Numbered from the stretch's first letter, positions 22,738-35,453 are shown. The stretch is DNA of 60,355 nucleotides from Thermomucor indicae-seudaticae (GCA_000787465.1 JSYX01000130.1:1-60355); one strand, 5' to 3'. Translations and numbers: made by a program. The notes: generated by a model not told the origin, from the letters alone.

Positions 22738-25700
22738 TTATCTCAGGTCATCATCACGGTCGCTACCACCAATATCAATCTCTTCGTCTTCATCATCATC
22801 TTCTTGAATGGTCGTCAACGATCCTGCGTGATGACTATCATTCGTTATGGTATTATTGTTTGCAGTAGTTGTTGTAGTAGTGGATGTGGCGGGGATTGAT
22901 GTTGTTACGGAAGGGGAAGGTATTTGCTGCTGCTGCGACAAGCTGCTGCTGCTGCTGCTGCTGCTGTTGTGCTCGACGACGCGGTTTACTACAACCTCTT
23001 CATCTTTATTATTATTACGTGTCTTGTTTGCTGCTCGTGAGTTGTTGCTGTTGTTATTTTTCCTTGCTGCCTGTAATTTCTTGGCTGGTACAACAACGCG
23101 TAAAGGTGAAGGCGAACTGAGAGTGCCACTCCAGGACGCAGATTTCTTGAGTGCAGATGGTGCAATTTTGCCAGACACACTATGATTGCCTTTGGCGGTG
23201 GCGCCGCCCAGCGGCCGCCGACGACCTGTTGTTCCCTTACTACTACCAGAGCGGCGCAGTTCTGAAGTTCGATGCGAGCGTGTATTTGATTGAAAAGAAG
23301 AATCAGAAGAACCACGGATTGGACTACTTGCTCGCCGTAAGAGCTCTTCCAAGTCAAAGGAACTGCCACTTCCCATCGCTTCGATAGCTGCATCTCGCAT
23401 CTTCTTCATTCGTAGCCGCACTTCCTCAATATCTGCATCTGTGTCTGTGTCCCCACCATCGTCGTCTTCTTCGGATCCTCCACTATTGACAATATCCACA
23501 TCGCTATTTCCGCCATCGTCCTTATTGACTCGCTTTCGCCGAGGCTGCTTTCCTTTGGATGCTGATGAGCGTCGTGACGCAGATGTGGAGCTATCAATGA
23601 TCGAGATACGGCGATGACTACCATCCTCGTCGTCGTCTTCAAATTCTCCAAGTAACGGGGCTTTAAGGGTATATTCGGCTGCTCCACGAGAGCTTGAGCC
23701 GAGAAGAAGTTGATGAAGTTGTGCAGCCTGACTCGGTGGTGAAAGCGAACGCGACATGGCTGAAGGAGACAGATACCCAGGTTTGCTACTTCCATGCCGT
23801 AAAGCCTGCATCGCCAGAGCTGCCAATCTGCCGTCTTTCGGCGCTCTTCGCGTGACGGGAATCGTGATCGGTAAAGGCGAAGGGAAATAGCTTTCGATTG
23901 ATTCTTCTAAAAAGGGTCCAAGCCGATGCTGAATCGAACAAGTGGCAGCAAGCTCTTGTGCGCGTCTTAATGGAATCCACGTGCCGTACAAAGGACTTTT
24001 CTTCTTTGGCATCCGTATTCGCTCCATCTCGAAACTGAGAATCATACTACGCTCGCTTTCTGTATCTATACCGCCAGCCGTCAGTAGCATGGTTCCATTA
24101 ATGTAGCCAGAATCGAGACGTCGCATGATCTCGAATTCCTTGTCAGAGTTCGGTGTTTTGAGGATAGCAACACATACAGCAATATTGTCGACAACGGTTA
24201 TGTACATTGGAGGGTCGGTTGGTGCTGTTGTATGAACAACCTGTTGCTGCGGATCTGTTGTATTTACAAAGGCATTGACGCCAGTTGCTGGGACAGCTGT
24301 CGATGGTGCTCCGTTGCCATTCAGTGCAGGATCTTTCTTGAATAATGCCTCCAGTGCAGGAAACTTTGCCAACGCTGCCTTCAAATCGGGCGCAGCCACA
24401 TTGATTCCTGGTTGTACTGTAGAAGAATTAGCGGAGGTTGACGACGCCTTAGCGAGCGATTGCATATAGGCAGTCAATGACTTGGCAAGGTCAAAGTTTG
24501 GTGGCAACCCCGGTATCGCGGCCGTCATCTGCTGAAATGCTGCCATATTAAAGTTCTGCATTGTCATCATCTTTAGAAAATCTGCAGCAATAGCTGACGG
24601 TTGTGGTGTACTATCCGGTTCTTTAGAGTCTATTCGTTGAGCAAGTAGAGGAGTATTAATGGGTACACTAGGTGTAACCACTGAACCGATGTTCGTGACC
24701 GGGTTCGTTGTGCCGTTTGGCTTCTTGTCTTCGTCTTCTTCAAACTTTACAAATGTATTGCCGTCATCGTCCTCTGCGATACCACACTGAGTCGTCGTTG
24801 TTACAGTTGTTGCAGGAGTGCTCTTTTTCATTGTCGGAGATGGCGGCTCTACTTTCACTATGACCTGTTCTTGATTATGTTTTTTACCTATTTGCCATTA
24901 TTCAACAAACCGAACCTTGGCAGGACTTGCACTTCAAGTAAACGTACCACTACTGCTGCTACAATGTGAATTATCTTTAGCGTCACAGTCCTGGCTGGAC
25001 TCCTGATGGTTGTTGCGGTCATCATTGCCTTTCTTGGCCGAACCTTTGTCACCGTTAAAGTATGTGTCCAATTCGGCAACAGACATCGACTCGGGAGGTG
25101 GAATACGATGAGCTGTTGACTCGTCGGACATAAATACCGTATCAAAATCATGCTCATAGTTATTCCAGAACTCGTCCCCCATCAAATTGCCGTTTCCGTT
25201 CAGCGAAAAAGACTGACGACGATCGTGATTCCCAGTAGCCAGCATGGAACTCTGAGCAGATATGCTTTTCTGCAATTCGGCAGTTGTCACTTGTGCAATA
25301 CTTGGCCTTCTACCGGTCATGGCGTTGATTGAGGATCTCCGGCGTTCACGAGTTGCGATTGTTGGTGGAGCTGATGATGTTGAACCAGCATCCACATCGG
25401 CCATTGCTTCATCTCCTTTCAGCATTTCCTCATAGTAATCCGAATATTCTGCCTCGCTTTCTTCCTCATCCGATGCATCCTTTCCTGTTGGAGGAGAGGC
25501 CGGTGGCACTACTGATCCGTTCTGACCAAAAGCGGGTCCCTTGTGTTTTTCCGGTGAGCCAGATTGCGTAGATGATGATGATGGCGGTGAAAAGGATGAA
25601 AAACTGCTCGATGATGATCCTGTAACAGGTGATAATGGCAATGATGATTGGACAGAACCGCGGTGATGACGCACACGTTTAACATTTCTTTCCAAGACTT

Positions 25701-26488
25701 CATTTTCGCTTTCGTCATCAGCCTCTTGTTCAGTTACGTAAGTACGTGTCTTCTCTGCTCGTTGACGCTGTTTCCTTGCTCGTCTCCGTGCTGAGCGTGT
25801 GACAGGTGGAGTTGTTTGTCTAGTTTGGCGACGCTGCTGCGGAACAGATCTAGACTCATCTTCCGAAGACAAGGGCGAAATATCTGACAACAACGTGTGA
25901 TCTTCCGAAGTGGCAGCAGCTTGGCGTTTTCTAGTGGATTGTCTTGTCGTCGGTGGTTGTGTTGTGGATGATGACGAAGCAGCGGACTGCGATAAGGGAG
26001 GAGAAGGCGGTTGCTGTTGTTGTAAAGCCGAGGCAGCGGGTTCCGTAGCCAATGAATAATTGATTTTGCGTGAATGATGTTCATCAAAGTGACGTGCAAG
26101 TAACGGAGGTCGCGGTGGATTATGTTCGGCGGCACGTTTAAAGTGCTGCGAGATGCGAGATGATACTGTAGCAAAGGGAGTAGCACCTCTAAAAATCAAA
26201 GAAAGGTCAGTCTGTCTGAATAATAATAATAATCCGTCAAAGCAATACATACCCTAACGTAGCATACTTGTACTTGACAATGACGTTAGCCAATTCTTTT
26301 GGTGAACTTGGCTTGTTGCCCATTTTTATCAAGGCTTTCAGAATGGCAGTGAAGACTTTATCTTTGGCATCGTCTGGATGAATGGGGACAGGCAAGCCAT
26401 TGCGCTGCTGTTGTTGTTGTCTAGATGACTGCCCAGCCGCATCGCTCGACTCACCCTGCCCCTGTGCGGATGACGTATGGTCTGACAT
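22738..26488 (-). CDS. GDS1 winged-helix plus APSES/KilA-N-like regulator
   Basis: Three exons (26488-26253, 26188-24948, 24857-22738) give about 1198 residues. Residues about 38-115 form a GDS1-type winged helix: KVFTAILKALIKMGNKPSS, KELANVIVKYKYATLGGA, TPFATVSSRISQHFKRA, ending SRKINYSL. Residues about 705-825 resemble an APSES/KilA-N DNA-binding fold: IMRRLDSGYINGTMLLTAGG, then GTWIPLRRAQELAATCSI and LGPFLEESIESYF. The remainder is Ser-, Asp/Glu- and Lys-rich with basic patches (GKQPRRKRVNK), suggesting nuclear location. The exon 2/3 join GTACGT...CATAG gives SSSSVKVEPPSPT, in phase. The role is probably transcriptional control; targets cannot be told. A CTG/CAG run near 22930-22970 encodes poly-Ser. 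Confidence 0.8.
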
Positions 26489-27229
26489 TGCGGGAAGCCG
26501 AGATGTTGTCGATCGACTGTTGATGCTTCGTTTTTTTGACAGTGTCGGCCTTTCTTTGTTTCTGTTCTAAACCCGTTATACTCTAGTTGTTTCGGATGTA
26601 TACTGTTTCAAGGGTATACGCTAAAATACAGTTCGTCCTTCCTTTACAGGAGAATAATACTGAAAAGCGGCCGAGTGAAAAAGAAGAGCAGGAAAAAGAG
26701 AACAAAAAAATGACCGTTCTGAAAATGGAATGAGGGAAAAGATCCCCGGATGAAATTTTGTCTCAAAAAATGCGGCGTTTCAAAATGGGCGAAAAGAGCG
26801 TCGACAATCGCAGCTCAATTCCAATCCGTCTTGCTGCAACAGACATGCATGATGCAGGCCCATGATCACACGGATGTGTAAACAAATTCGGAGTATTTCG
26901 CGTTCACAAATATGGAAAACTCTTTGTTACGAATCTAAAGGCGATTTGATGTGATTTGATTCAGCGTCATGCCGATGCTTTCATGGCGACTTTTAAAGAG
27001 CATCTTTTGGTGACACACACTCAATAGCGGTCCGAAGAAAAAGGCCGAAATTTCTGGATCCATTATATAGTTTTCTTTGAAATTGCTTTTTGCAAGGGAA
27101 CATTCATTCAGGACAGAAACTCTTTTCAAACCAAGAAACTCACGATTAAACGCCGACCAAGATAATCCATTTAATGAATCCGCAAAGTAATGTAGGCGAT
27201 GCTAAAGTCATGAAATAGGGGCGCGGTGA
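26489..27229. other. Intergenic between two minus-strand regulator genes
   Basis: This holds the promoter of the GDS1/APSES-like gene and the 3' flank of the GATA gene. No coding segment or repeat is visible. Confidence 0.5.
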
Positions 27230-28136
27230 TCAAGTTTTTTGCATTCTTTCTTTGCGGAAACACCGCTCACCTAAAAGCACAAATGTGTTTATAACTTGCA
27301 TTGAATTATACAAACAGACGAGTTACTTACACAACGTTTGCTTATGATCAAGATGCAACCGTTTGGCATCGTCCCTTTGACATAGCGTACATCTAAAATT
27401 CTTGTCATCGTGTGATTCCCTACGGTTCACGCGCGTGGTACCGTCTGGCTGGACGAGGACTGTTCGTCGCTTACGATTGACTTTTTCACTAACAGTAAAA
27501 GTATATTGTTAGATGGAATGCTGCTTTTGTTTCCCGGTCATGGAACGTACTATAGGCCACAGGCATTACACAATAAGTTGCCCGTGACTGGGCCTCTTCG
27601 CCAAGTGGGTGTCTTTGTCGCACCACAGTTGGAGCATTTCTTCTTCGTGTCCTTGGCTTTACGGCAGTTCCTGGGTATCTTTTCTACGATCGGAGCAGTA
27701 GGATCGGAAGAAGAAGAAGCAGCGGACATGAATGAGTCTTCCGAAGATGGTGTAAAGAAGACATTGTCGGCTTCCTCCGGGTTATGGATAGGCATTGTGA
27801 GCATATTAAACTCGGCTGCTTCTTGAGCAGCAAACAGGCAGGCTGATTGTTGAAGATAGCCGATATCGTATGCAGGAGGAACCATGGCGGCTGCTGCTGC
27901 TGCTACTTGCTGGTCTGGTGGTGTCATTGTAAAGCCATTGTGAGGCGCGTAGTACTCTGCACTATAGGCATCTCGGAGAAAAATAGGTTCAGGCACATTG
28001 GCCACTGATGATGGATGTGTCCAATAGACATCTTCAAAGTCGCCTGCTGTTTCCTCGACTTCATTCTATCAGCCAGCCATACTATGATTTTTCCTTTGTT
28101 CGAAAACTCACAATCGTTGCTCAAAAGGATATCCAT
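27230..28136 (-). CDS. GATA-type zinc-finger transcription factor
   Basis: Four exons (28136-28112, 28043-27551, 27488-27331, 27270-27230) give 238 residues. The N-terminus MDILLSNDCDFEDVYW joins an Ala/Pro/Ser-rich activation-like region. The GATA finger lies at residues 145-170: CSNCGATKTPTWRRGP, then LCNACGLY, a C-x2-C-x18-C-x2-C loop with the conserved TPxWRRGP core. A basic tail (EKVNRKRR) follows. The last two exons add a second C-x2-C-x16-C-x2-C cluster (residues 206, 209, 226, 229: CTLC...CERC). Fungal GATA factors bind HGATAR sites and control nitrogen, iron, light or development genes; which applies here is not evident. It is divided by three introns of 60-68 bp. Confidence 0.88.
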
Positions 28137-28139
28137 CGT

Positions 28140-28720
28140 TCGTTGTTCATAGCAAAGAAGAAGAAGGAAAGGAAGTCTCTATCTCCTTTTATATAGATGC
28201 CCAATAGTTACAAGTGTTTTTCCCACTGACTGTCGATAGCTGAAAACTAAAGGTCTCAGCAAATTTCGCGACCTAATCTATCACTAGTCCCCCCAACCCA
28301 AAGCTCTCACACACCCCCAATTCCTCCTCCTTTTAAAGCATTGGTAGAACTCTGGACCAACGGGAAATCTCTCGAGTGGTGATTCACATGTCATATTGTG
28401 TCTGCATAAACAACAAATACTGGAACTGCGGCGAGCATACCATTTCATTGCCATTGAATGCACGGGCGAAAGCAGAGTAAAAGGGCTATCTCGATTTCAG
28501 TGACGCATGATTGTCAATCTTTCAGCCAGATTGCGGTTTTAAATACTTCGCAGAAGCAAAAAAGGGTGAACGTGATCATATGAAAGATAACGTAATGAGG
28601 GCGTCAAAGGACTTTTGGTGCTGCGGATAAACACAACCGGAAAAAAATCATCAGATTTGGAAAACGTTTTTGCATTGAATGGATGATAAATGAGGTGGTC
28701 GCGGTGCCCCCGTCGAATAA
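28140..28720. other. Intergenic between GATA and CTF8 genes
   Basis: Upstream region of the GATA gene, including a pyrimidine-rich patch (about 28290-28340). I see no coding sequence. Confidence 0.5.
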
Positions 28721-29178
28721 CTAGCCACCAATGCGCGTTAGTCCGCGCAGTGTTTCATGAACCATCAGGCTCGGTCTCTGGGTAAAAACGTATTTTTCTC
28801 TCAAAATAGCGACTGTATCGTAATATGAAGAAGAGCGAGTCTCATCATCGTCGTCGTCGTCAATGTCCATCCTATGCTCGTCGTTTTTCGGACGCTTCTT
28901 GATCACCGCAAACGGTTTCGCCAACTTTACTTTTTTGCCTTCAACGCGTTGATGGCCAATGACCAGATAAGCTATATCCTGTCTCCACGACATTAGCCCC
29001 ATGTAAAAAGACTCGATTAGCACGGATTTCCTCTGACATTTTCAAAATGGATATCGCCAATCTTGACATTCTGCACCGTTGGTTCTTCTCCAGTGTCAAA
29101 GCTTCCTTGGAACTCGAGGAGCACAAGCTCTTTGTTTTCTGACGATGACGCTAAAGGGCAAATCACGGCATGGACCAT
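28721..29178 (-). CDS. CTF8: Chromosome transmission fidelity protein 8
   Basis: Two exons (29178-29038, 28978-28721) join across a 59-bp intron (GTCAGA...GACAG) to give 132 residues. The product matches the small Ctf8 family (human about 120): MVHAVICPLASS, then LVLLEFQGSFDTG, KIGDIHFEND, AYLVIGHQRVEGKKVKLAKP and FAVIKK. Ctf8 with Ctf18 and Dcc1 forms the alternative clamp loader that loads and unloads PCNA and supports sister-chromatid cohesion. The divergent neighbour, 110 bp away, is CDT2, another PCNA-linked S-phase gene, and the shared promoter has MCB-like sites. The C-terminal half has a DDDDDDE run not usual for the family. Confidence 0.88.
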
Positions 29179-29288
29179 GGCTTGAAGACGCGGTAACGAC
29201 GCGTTCCTGATCTGATGCCGAAAATTTGTACGTGTCTTTCTGGAAAAGAAAAAAAGCGACATCCCCGTTCCTCGTGTACCTGACCTCC
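29179..29288. promoter_or_regulatory. Bidirectional CTF8/CDT2 promoter with MCB-like sites
   Basis: The 110 bp between the two ATGs contains ACGCGG (about 29187-29192) and ACGCGT (29199-29204) 12 bp apart, the latter a perfect MCB. Both flanking genes act in S phase, so joint MBF control is likely but inferred. Confidence 0.55.
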
Positions 29289-31272
29289 ATGAGCTTGAGC
29301 AATTCCAACAAACGTCGTCGTGTTGAGCCAGCCTCGTTTGGCAAGCAGCAATGTCCCGCTCCTCCTCCTCCTACTCCTCCTACTACTATTACTATTACAG
29401 AAGAGGATGTTTTACGTTTTCAGCGTCAAACCGATCCTTCCACTTGGACCCTTCATCGCACCCTGGAAATGCAACGGCTTCACGGTCCTCGTGTCTTTGG
29501 TCGAGCTTTGCACTGTAATAATAACGTGGTCACCCGAGAAAAACTTGATTTTTCTAAAAAGAAGCACCTTTGTTAGTTTCAAAGAGGTCCATGCTTGGAT
29601 ATTTCTGCTGTAAACCTCAAGATATATACCGATTCTATTATACTTCAGGACAACAGTGCGCTCCATTTGCATGCGAATACGCACATAGTAAGTGTGCTTT
29701 TTGTTTCTTGGCGGTGACCCTTTGTCTTGACGTTTATTTGTTCGACATATTCAGGCGCTTATGATGGAAAGTTGCTTGCGGTAGCTGATGAGGACCGTCG
29801 AGTTTCGTTTATAAGAACAGATAAAGACAATACCGTGGTCAATGGTAACGATCTGGATAGACCTTTTTCGGTACATTATTTTTTTTCGCTCATGTGGTTG
29901 CTGCTAGCTTCATATCACCACACATTTTATACCCATGACAATGCCGTGCTAGACGTCAAATGGAGCCATGATGACGCATTGCTGGTAAGTGTTTCACAAA
30001 GGGTGAGGGGCCATTGCATGCAAAAAAGGTTGACTCTCTGTCCAGCTGACTGGCTCAGCAGATCAACTGGTTCGAATGTGGGATACAGAGACGCAATCAT
30101 GTGTGGCCACGCTTAAAGGTCACCGATCCAGCTTGCGTTCAGTCAATTTCCATCCCAATAACCCTGGTAACGTATATTGAAAAGCAGCATTCGTTGGAGG
30201 ATCATCGGTTGACCCGCTTTTCGTAGCGCTCTTGGTGTCGGCGTCGAAAGATGGTTCCTTTCAGATTTGGGATATGCGGTTTCGTCAGTTACAACCAGAA
30301 GATGATGACGCTAGTAAGTAGTTTATCTGTGGGTAATTCGTTTTCGCTCTGCAGCTAACATAGCCAAAAAGACTCGTTGGGTAGAGGGGCTCCCATCTAT
30401 GGACCTATTAAAATTGTGAATGATGCCCACGATGATCGAAAATCCGCGAGGATGAAAACTCGTTCATTATTTCATGTAAGTAAAGCAAAAGTCGAGTGGC
30501 CGAAGAGAGAGAGCATTGAAAAGGTTTAGCCGGAGCGATCAGTTACCTGTGCCATGTTTGTACCGAATACCGAAGATAAAGTGATATCAACAGGAAGCTA
30601 CGACGGGTAATGTGGGCCAACAAACAGTATTGAAAAGAGACCTTTTTGACACGTGCATAGAACGATAAAAATCTGGGATTGTCGCGCTGGACGCGACGCA
30701 AGGCCTATCGAAATATCAGGATACGATGGACCGTCGACTCGACCGAGGGGAATCGCAGATATGAAGTTGGACAGGAGCGGGACGCGGTTATTCAGTTTGT
30801 GTCTTGATCAAAGGTATAGAGTTTCTTTGGGATGTTACTGTTTGAGCAGGCCCACTGACAAATCATCACGTAGCGTGTACATGTATCACTTGTCCAACAT
30901 TTCTCGGCCTACGCGTCGTTACACTGACCCAGACTACACAGCAAATACCTTTTTCGTCAAGTTGGATTTGTCACCGGACGATCAGTTTATACTATCAGGA
31001 TCATCGCGTGGTCCGGTATTTGTGTGGGAGATCGAGCGGCCCAATGACGGTGCTGTGCAATTTAAAGGCCATAAGCGCGAAGCAACGTCCATTTCTTGGT
31101 GCAAGAAAGACATTACCCAGGTAAATTCGTCTCGAGCTGTCCTGACAAACAAGTATGCTCACTGATAACTTGTGGTACAAAACAGTTTGCTAGTTGTTCC
31201 GACGATGGGTCTGTTCGTATATGGAACATAGACAAGAATAAGAAACAACTTGACGGGGACTCGGAATTGTAA
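29289..31272 (+). CDS. CDT2: WD40 substrate receptor Cdt2 (DTL) of CRL4 ubiquitin ligase
   Basis: A multi-exon WD-repeat protein. Clear blades read APFACEYAHSAYDGKLLAVA, THDNAVLDVKWSHDDALL, LTGSADQLVRMWD, SVNFHPNNP, ALLVSASKDGSFQIWDMR, VISTGSYDGTIKIWDCRAG, ANTFFVKLDLSPDDQF, ILSGSSRGPVFVWEI, KREATSISWCKKD and FASCSDDGSVRIWNID. The order and these last blades fit Cdt2/DTL, which recruits PCNA-bound Cdt1 and other targets to the DDB1-Cul4 ligase in S phase. The start at 29289 (MSLSNSNKRRRVEP) is chosen as first in-frame Met before a Lys/Arg-rich tail; the joins between 29520 and 29690 remain uncertain (one candidate intron is only about 47 bp). Introns from 29988 onward are clear. Confidence 0.83.
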
Positions 31273-33128
31273 AGAAGAAAAAGAAAGCGTATCGCTTTTC
31301 CTATTCCATGTTATATATATCAGCATCGTTTGTGTATATCAATCACTCTTAGCATGACACTTTTATGTATGTACATCATATCATGACATTATGAGCGCAA
31401 GGTACGCTGTGTGTGTAAACCTTTAGCCCCTGGATTGCAAATGTTTTTCAATCTATTAGTCATTATTCAATGCACGAACCAGAGCGAGCAATGCCGGGTG
31501 GTGGGTGATTCGACAACATTTCCATTCATCTGCAGCTTGTTTGGCTGCAGATCGACGAGGAGGGTCCCCGACATGAGGTGAAATGAGGCAGACGCTCCAA
31601 CCACTTGATGGGAGGCGAGATGTTGTCGGCGGCGGAGGTCTATTGTACAGTATTATTGGGTTTGTTCATGGAAGTCGTCAGAGCAGTTACGCGTTCTTAT
31701 TTAAAACCTGCACGAGAGTTTCAGGTAGAGACATTCATAGATCTTTTGTCCATCTATTTTCAAAAGTATCGTCTGAGCGTTGGTCCAAGTCGTAGAACCA
31801 AGCAGGCGAACGACGCGCAAGTCTCTCTCTACAGGAGATTGCCATGCAATTCCAACGGCATGTTCTTCCGTTTTCATTGATTGATCAAGTCAGATCCTCA
31901 TATTGACGAGTATCACGGCAGATTCCACCCATCGTTTGCGCACGTTGGGGCCGATTGCGAACTTAACGAGCAGGTGTGGGTCAATTTGGGCCAGTTTTTT
32001 CGTTGATAAACGGTCAAGAGCAGACCATCACGTGAAATGAGTGCCCAAGATACTCAAGAATGGATCGACAGTCAAGTTGGAGTAATCCGTCGTTCGGATT
32101 GAAACCGAAAATTACCGACTCTCGTCGTAATTCACGCACTCTCAGTATCGTGCGGGAAATAGTGCGTCGGGTGACCACACGTGCTTGAAGCGATTGAAGG
32201 AATGCTGAAGGTGAGTCCTTGCGGTTTCATTGGCTTGATTTAGAGAACATAATAGGTAGGTCCATCAATCATTAAGCTGAATAAAGAGGAGCATACGACA
32301 AAGCTGAAGAACGCTGGGCCGGTAAGTTCTCCGGACACCCCCTTGATACGTGTACATACTTAGTATGCAATCGAATAAGACGTTGACTTACTACTGTTGG
32401 TCGAATTAAAATGGGCGTGTCCTCAGAGACGATATTTAACATCCCTGCTACCAGAAGGTTTTGGTTCCAGGATATGACCAGTATTACATGGAAGCTTCGT
32501 TGACAGTCTCCAGTCGTTAAATGGACTCATGTTCCTTTCAGCTCTTAGCAGTGATAAAAAGAGGATTGCGTTAAAGAACGTATATTACCTTTGCTTGGTT
32601 AGTGAAAAAATGACTAACATTTTAGCCGACCCTGGCACAAACTGCAGGTTTTCAAAAGCCCCGCTCAGCTGCTTCTTTGCCAAGGTACACTTGTTTCATT
32701 CTCATTCAGGGTGCTCTTACATAGTCTTTCTCCCAACTCTTTGTACAAACGTTACGTTTCTGCCAGAACTTTGTAAACACATTGCGTGCTCCTTCTCTAT
32801 AGGTAATGTAACAAGGAACGAGAGATCGCGAAGACGCGCCTTCCACTGATTTACCTTGCCTTAATCATTTCTTTCCCGTTTATTGAAATTTGTAACACGA
32901 TTTGCTGCAGAAGGTATGTTACTAGAAAATCGCAATATCCTGTACAAATTTCTGACTTGTTTGTCTATTAGATACACTGTTCGAACATAGCGCGCACAGT
33001 ATGGCACAGGCAGTAAGCATATAGTACAGCTTGTGAGATACATCCTATATATATATTCAGTGGGGTCTTTGGTAGCAACGACAACAACAACAACAAGCAC
33101 CAGCTCAGAGTCCTCAGCAGCCAAGAGC
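31273..33128. other. Gene-poor stretch with decayed coding fragments
   Basis: A plus-strand frame at 31605-31880 (with AEVYCTVLLGLFMEVVRAV and FIDLLSIYFQKYRLSVGPSRRTKQ) reads like protein but has no partner exons. Fragments downstream (to about 32120, with ELNEQVWVNLGQFF in one frame) look like continuation with many stops. It may be a transposase relic, but no catalytic motif is visible. 32200-33100 shows nothing. Confidence 0.35.
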
Positions 33129-34775
33129 ATGGAAAAACACGGTGAGTACATGTGGGTTAGTGTGGGAAAACAGGGCCTAATGAAAAAGGGACGATTAGCA
33201 TAGTACGACTAGCGGCTCCATAGTAGCAGAAAGGAGCACAGAAAACATCCCCCCGAACGAAGAGATTCAGCGGGAGGAAGATGCGCCGGCGCATGAACAT
33301 ACCCAGGAAGCACCCAACGAAGAGGAAGAAAACCATAGCAACAGCGTCCTATCGGTGCCCATGTTGCCAGGAGTGTCTCTGGAACCCATTTACCGACAGC
33401 ATCGCAGCCTATCGTTTTCAATGGGGCAGGATCCCACGTTTTTTGGTTATGACGATTATGGAGATGATGACGACGACGATGCGCGACAATATAAAAATTC
33501 CCTGGAAACAATGACGGAGGAAGATGAATTAGCCGATGATGATATGGATGTGGCTCGTTTCCGGGTTAGGTCCAAATCGTCTGGTGCAGCCCTGAGCATG
33601 CTGTCCTCTTCACAACAAGGATACCTCTTTGACCGCTACATGCGACGCAACGTGGAAGAGGAGCAGGGCGATCTGCTAGGTCAACGGCGTCGATCATCTA
33701 CCGACATGTGGAACGGAACGGCACCATCAGAGTCACAAGATGGAGTAGCAGCATCGGCACAGAGGTAATGGCACAGAGAGAGAGTTTTCAATTTTTTATA
33801 TAAACTTGTAATGGTATAGCCACGAACAACGACCGCCAGAACATAATCCTATCAAGCAGCTTGCAGAACAGCTGGAGAGTATGCAATTGAGACAACAACA
33901 ACCTCCTCCATATCCAACCACCACGTCGTATCCTATATATCCTGTACCTCCTCCAGATGTGTACCATCATCCACTTCATCCTCATCCCGTTACCACTACG
34001 GGAGCACCACCAGCAGCTGGCTTTCAAGCGGCCGCTCCTCCTCCACGCCCACCATTCATGCATCACCCTGAGGGCGAATCATCAGATTATCAAGAAATGG
34101 GAAAAGGTGTAGCGTTACACCGACTTGACCCGGAAGCTCGGTTATACATGGTTGAATTTAAAGCCGGACGGACCGACTACTTTTACATTTTGCCAGATTC
34201 GCCAGTGCAACCACGGGTGAACGATCTGGTGATTGTCGAGGCAGATCGTGGCAAAGACCTTGGTACTGTCCGGATGGAGGGACTTTCGAGTGACCAAGTG
34301 CTGGAGCTGGCACGTCAATCGCCAAAAAGCAACAACAACACAGATGATCAACAGGAAATCACCAAGGCGGATATTCATATCAAGCGGATTTATCGTCTGG
34401 CGATGCCTGAAGAGGTGAATGCGCTCGAGTTGAAGGCTCAGGAAGAGCAAAGGGCACTTGCCGTTTGTCAGCAAAAGACGCGGCAGAGGAAACTACCCAT
34501 GGAGGTAGTAGATGCGGAATATCAATGGTCAGTAGTAGCTAGTTTGTGTATGGGGTTTTCTTGCGCTTAATGTGTTGAATGATAGGGATCATCGCAAGCT
34601 TACATTTTATTTTGTGGCTGATCGGCGCATCGATTTCCGCGAGTTGGTGCGTGAATTGTTTAAAATATACAAGACACGTATCTGGATGTAAGTGTCTCTT
34701 ACTCTCTTGCGCTACATTTGGCTTGAAACTAACCCTCCAACGACAAGGTGTGCTGTTAATCCATCTCCTAGTTAA
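33129..34775 (+). CDS. PSP1 C-terminal-domain protein
   Basis: Five exons (33129-33141, 33230-33764, 33820-34527, 34586-34687, 34748-34775) give 461 residues. The first half is acidic and low-complexity, with a Pro/Tyr-rich PPPYPTTTSYPIYP stretch. The C-terminal half is the PSP1 domain: LYMVEFKAGRTDYFYI, VNDLVIVEADRGKDLGTV, IKRIYRLAMPEEVNAL, KLTFYFVADRRIDFRELVRE, ending KIYKTRIWMCAVNPSPS. Yeast PSP1 was found as a high-copy suppressor of DNA polymerase alpha mutants, and the domain is shared with bacterial YaaT-like proteins; its biochemical role is unclear. The last two exons are tiny, but the RIWMCAVNP ending restores the family's C-terminus. Donors include GTCAGT. Confidence 0.85.
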
Positions 34776-35453
34776 AATTGTCACATTTTCATTCGCGAAT
34801 GGCGACGCCTTGTAATTAGCAGGACATGTTTTTGTTTTATTCATTGTTGCGACAAAAATGAAAATACCGCATTGAACACTAATCTTTTTAATTGCTTGCA
34901 TGGGGCATTCAACGCATGCTCGAATAATAAGAAGAATGAAAGCTACAGTAGTTGAAACTCCTAGAATACATGTTGATTATTGATGAGACTTTTGCGCGCT
35001 AGTCGAAATCCATTTTATCTACAGCATAAACGCAAACTTGCGCTGACATGGCGGCCATCGAGTAAAAGATCTTTGATAAATTGACATGATTCCGCTTAAA
35101 CTTGGCCTTCAGTAGACGCAGAATGTACCTGGATATATGTTCAGTCATGGTTAGACACCTTTTCCTTTGTACTCCATTGTCGTAAAACTTGCCCAGGTCG
35201 GAACCCCAAGTCGCGCGTCAGGAAAGCTAGGACTATCTGTCAAAACAAGTCTTTCAACGTAGTAGTATATCTACTAACTCTTGTTTTTCTTTATTGACAA
35301 AGCACCTTGTTTTGGGATGAAGTGCCCTTGCTGGCTGTCCGTCAGGAACCGTGGCACTTTGTACCAAATTTGGAAACTCGCCATGCACTGGCAGCGGGCC
35401 AATTTGAATGCTCAAGCACTTGGTTCCAGTCCTTCATCCTCGCTCTCATCAAC
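34776..35453. other. Intergenic, PSP1 homologue to PAN1
   Basis: 678 bp with no supported coding sequence; holds the PAN1 promoter. Confidence 0.5.

Noticed and set aside
22847..23185. Plus-strand frame rich in Cys and Leu
   Set aside because: Antisense to the poly-Ser and acidic part of the GDS1/APSES-like gene.
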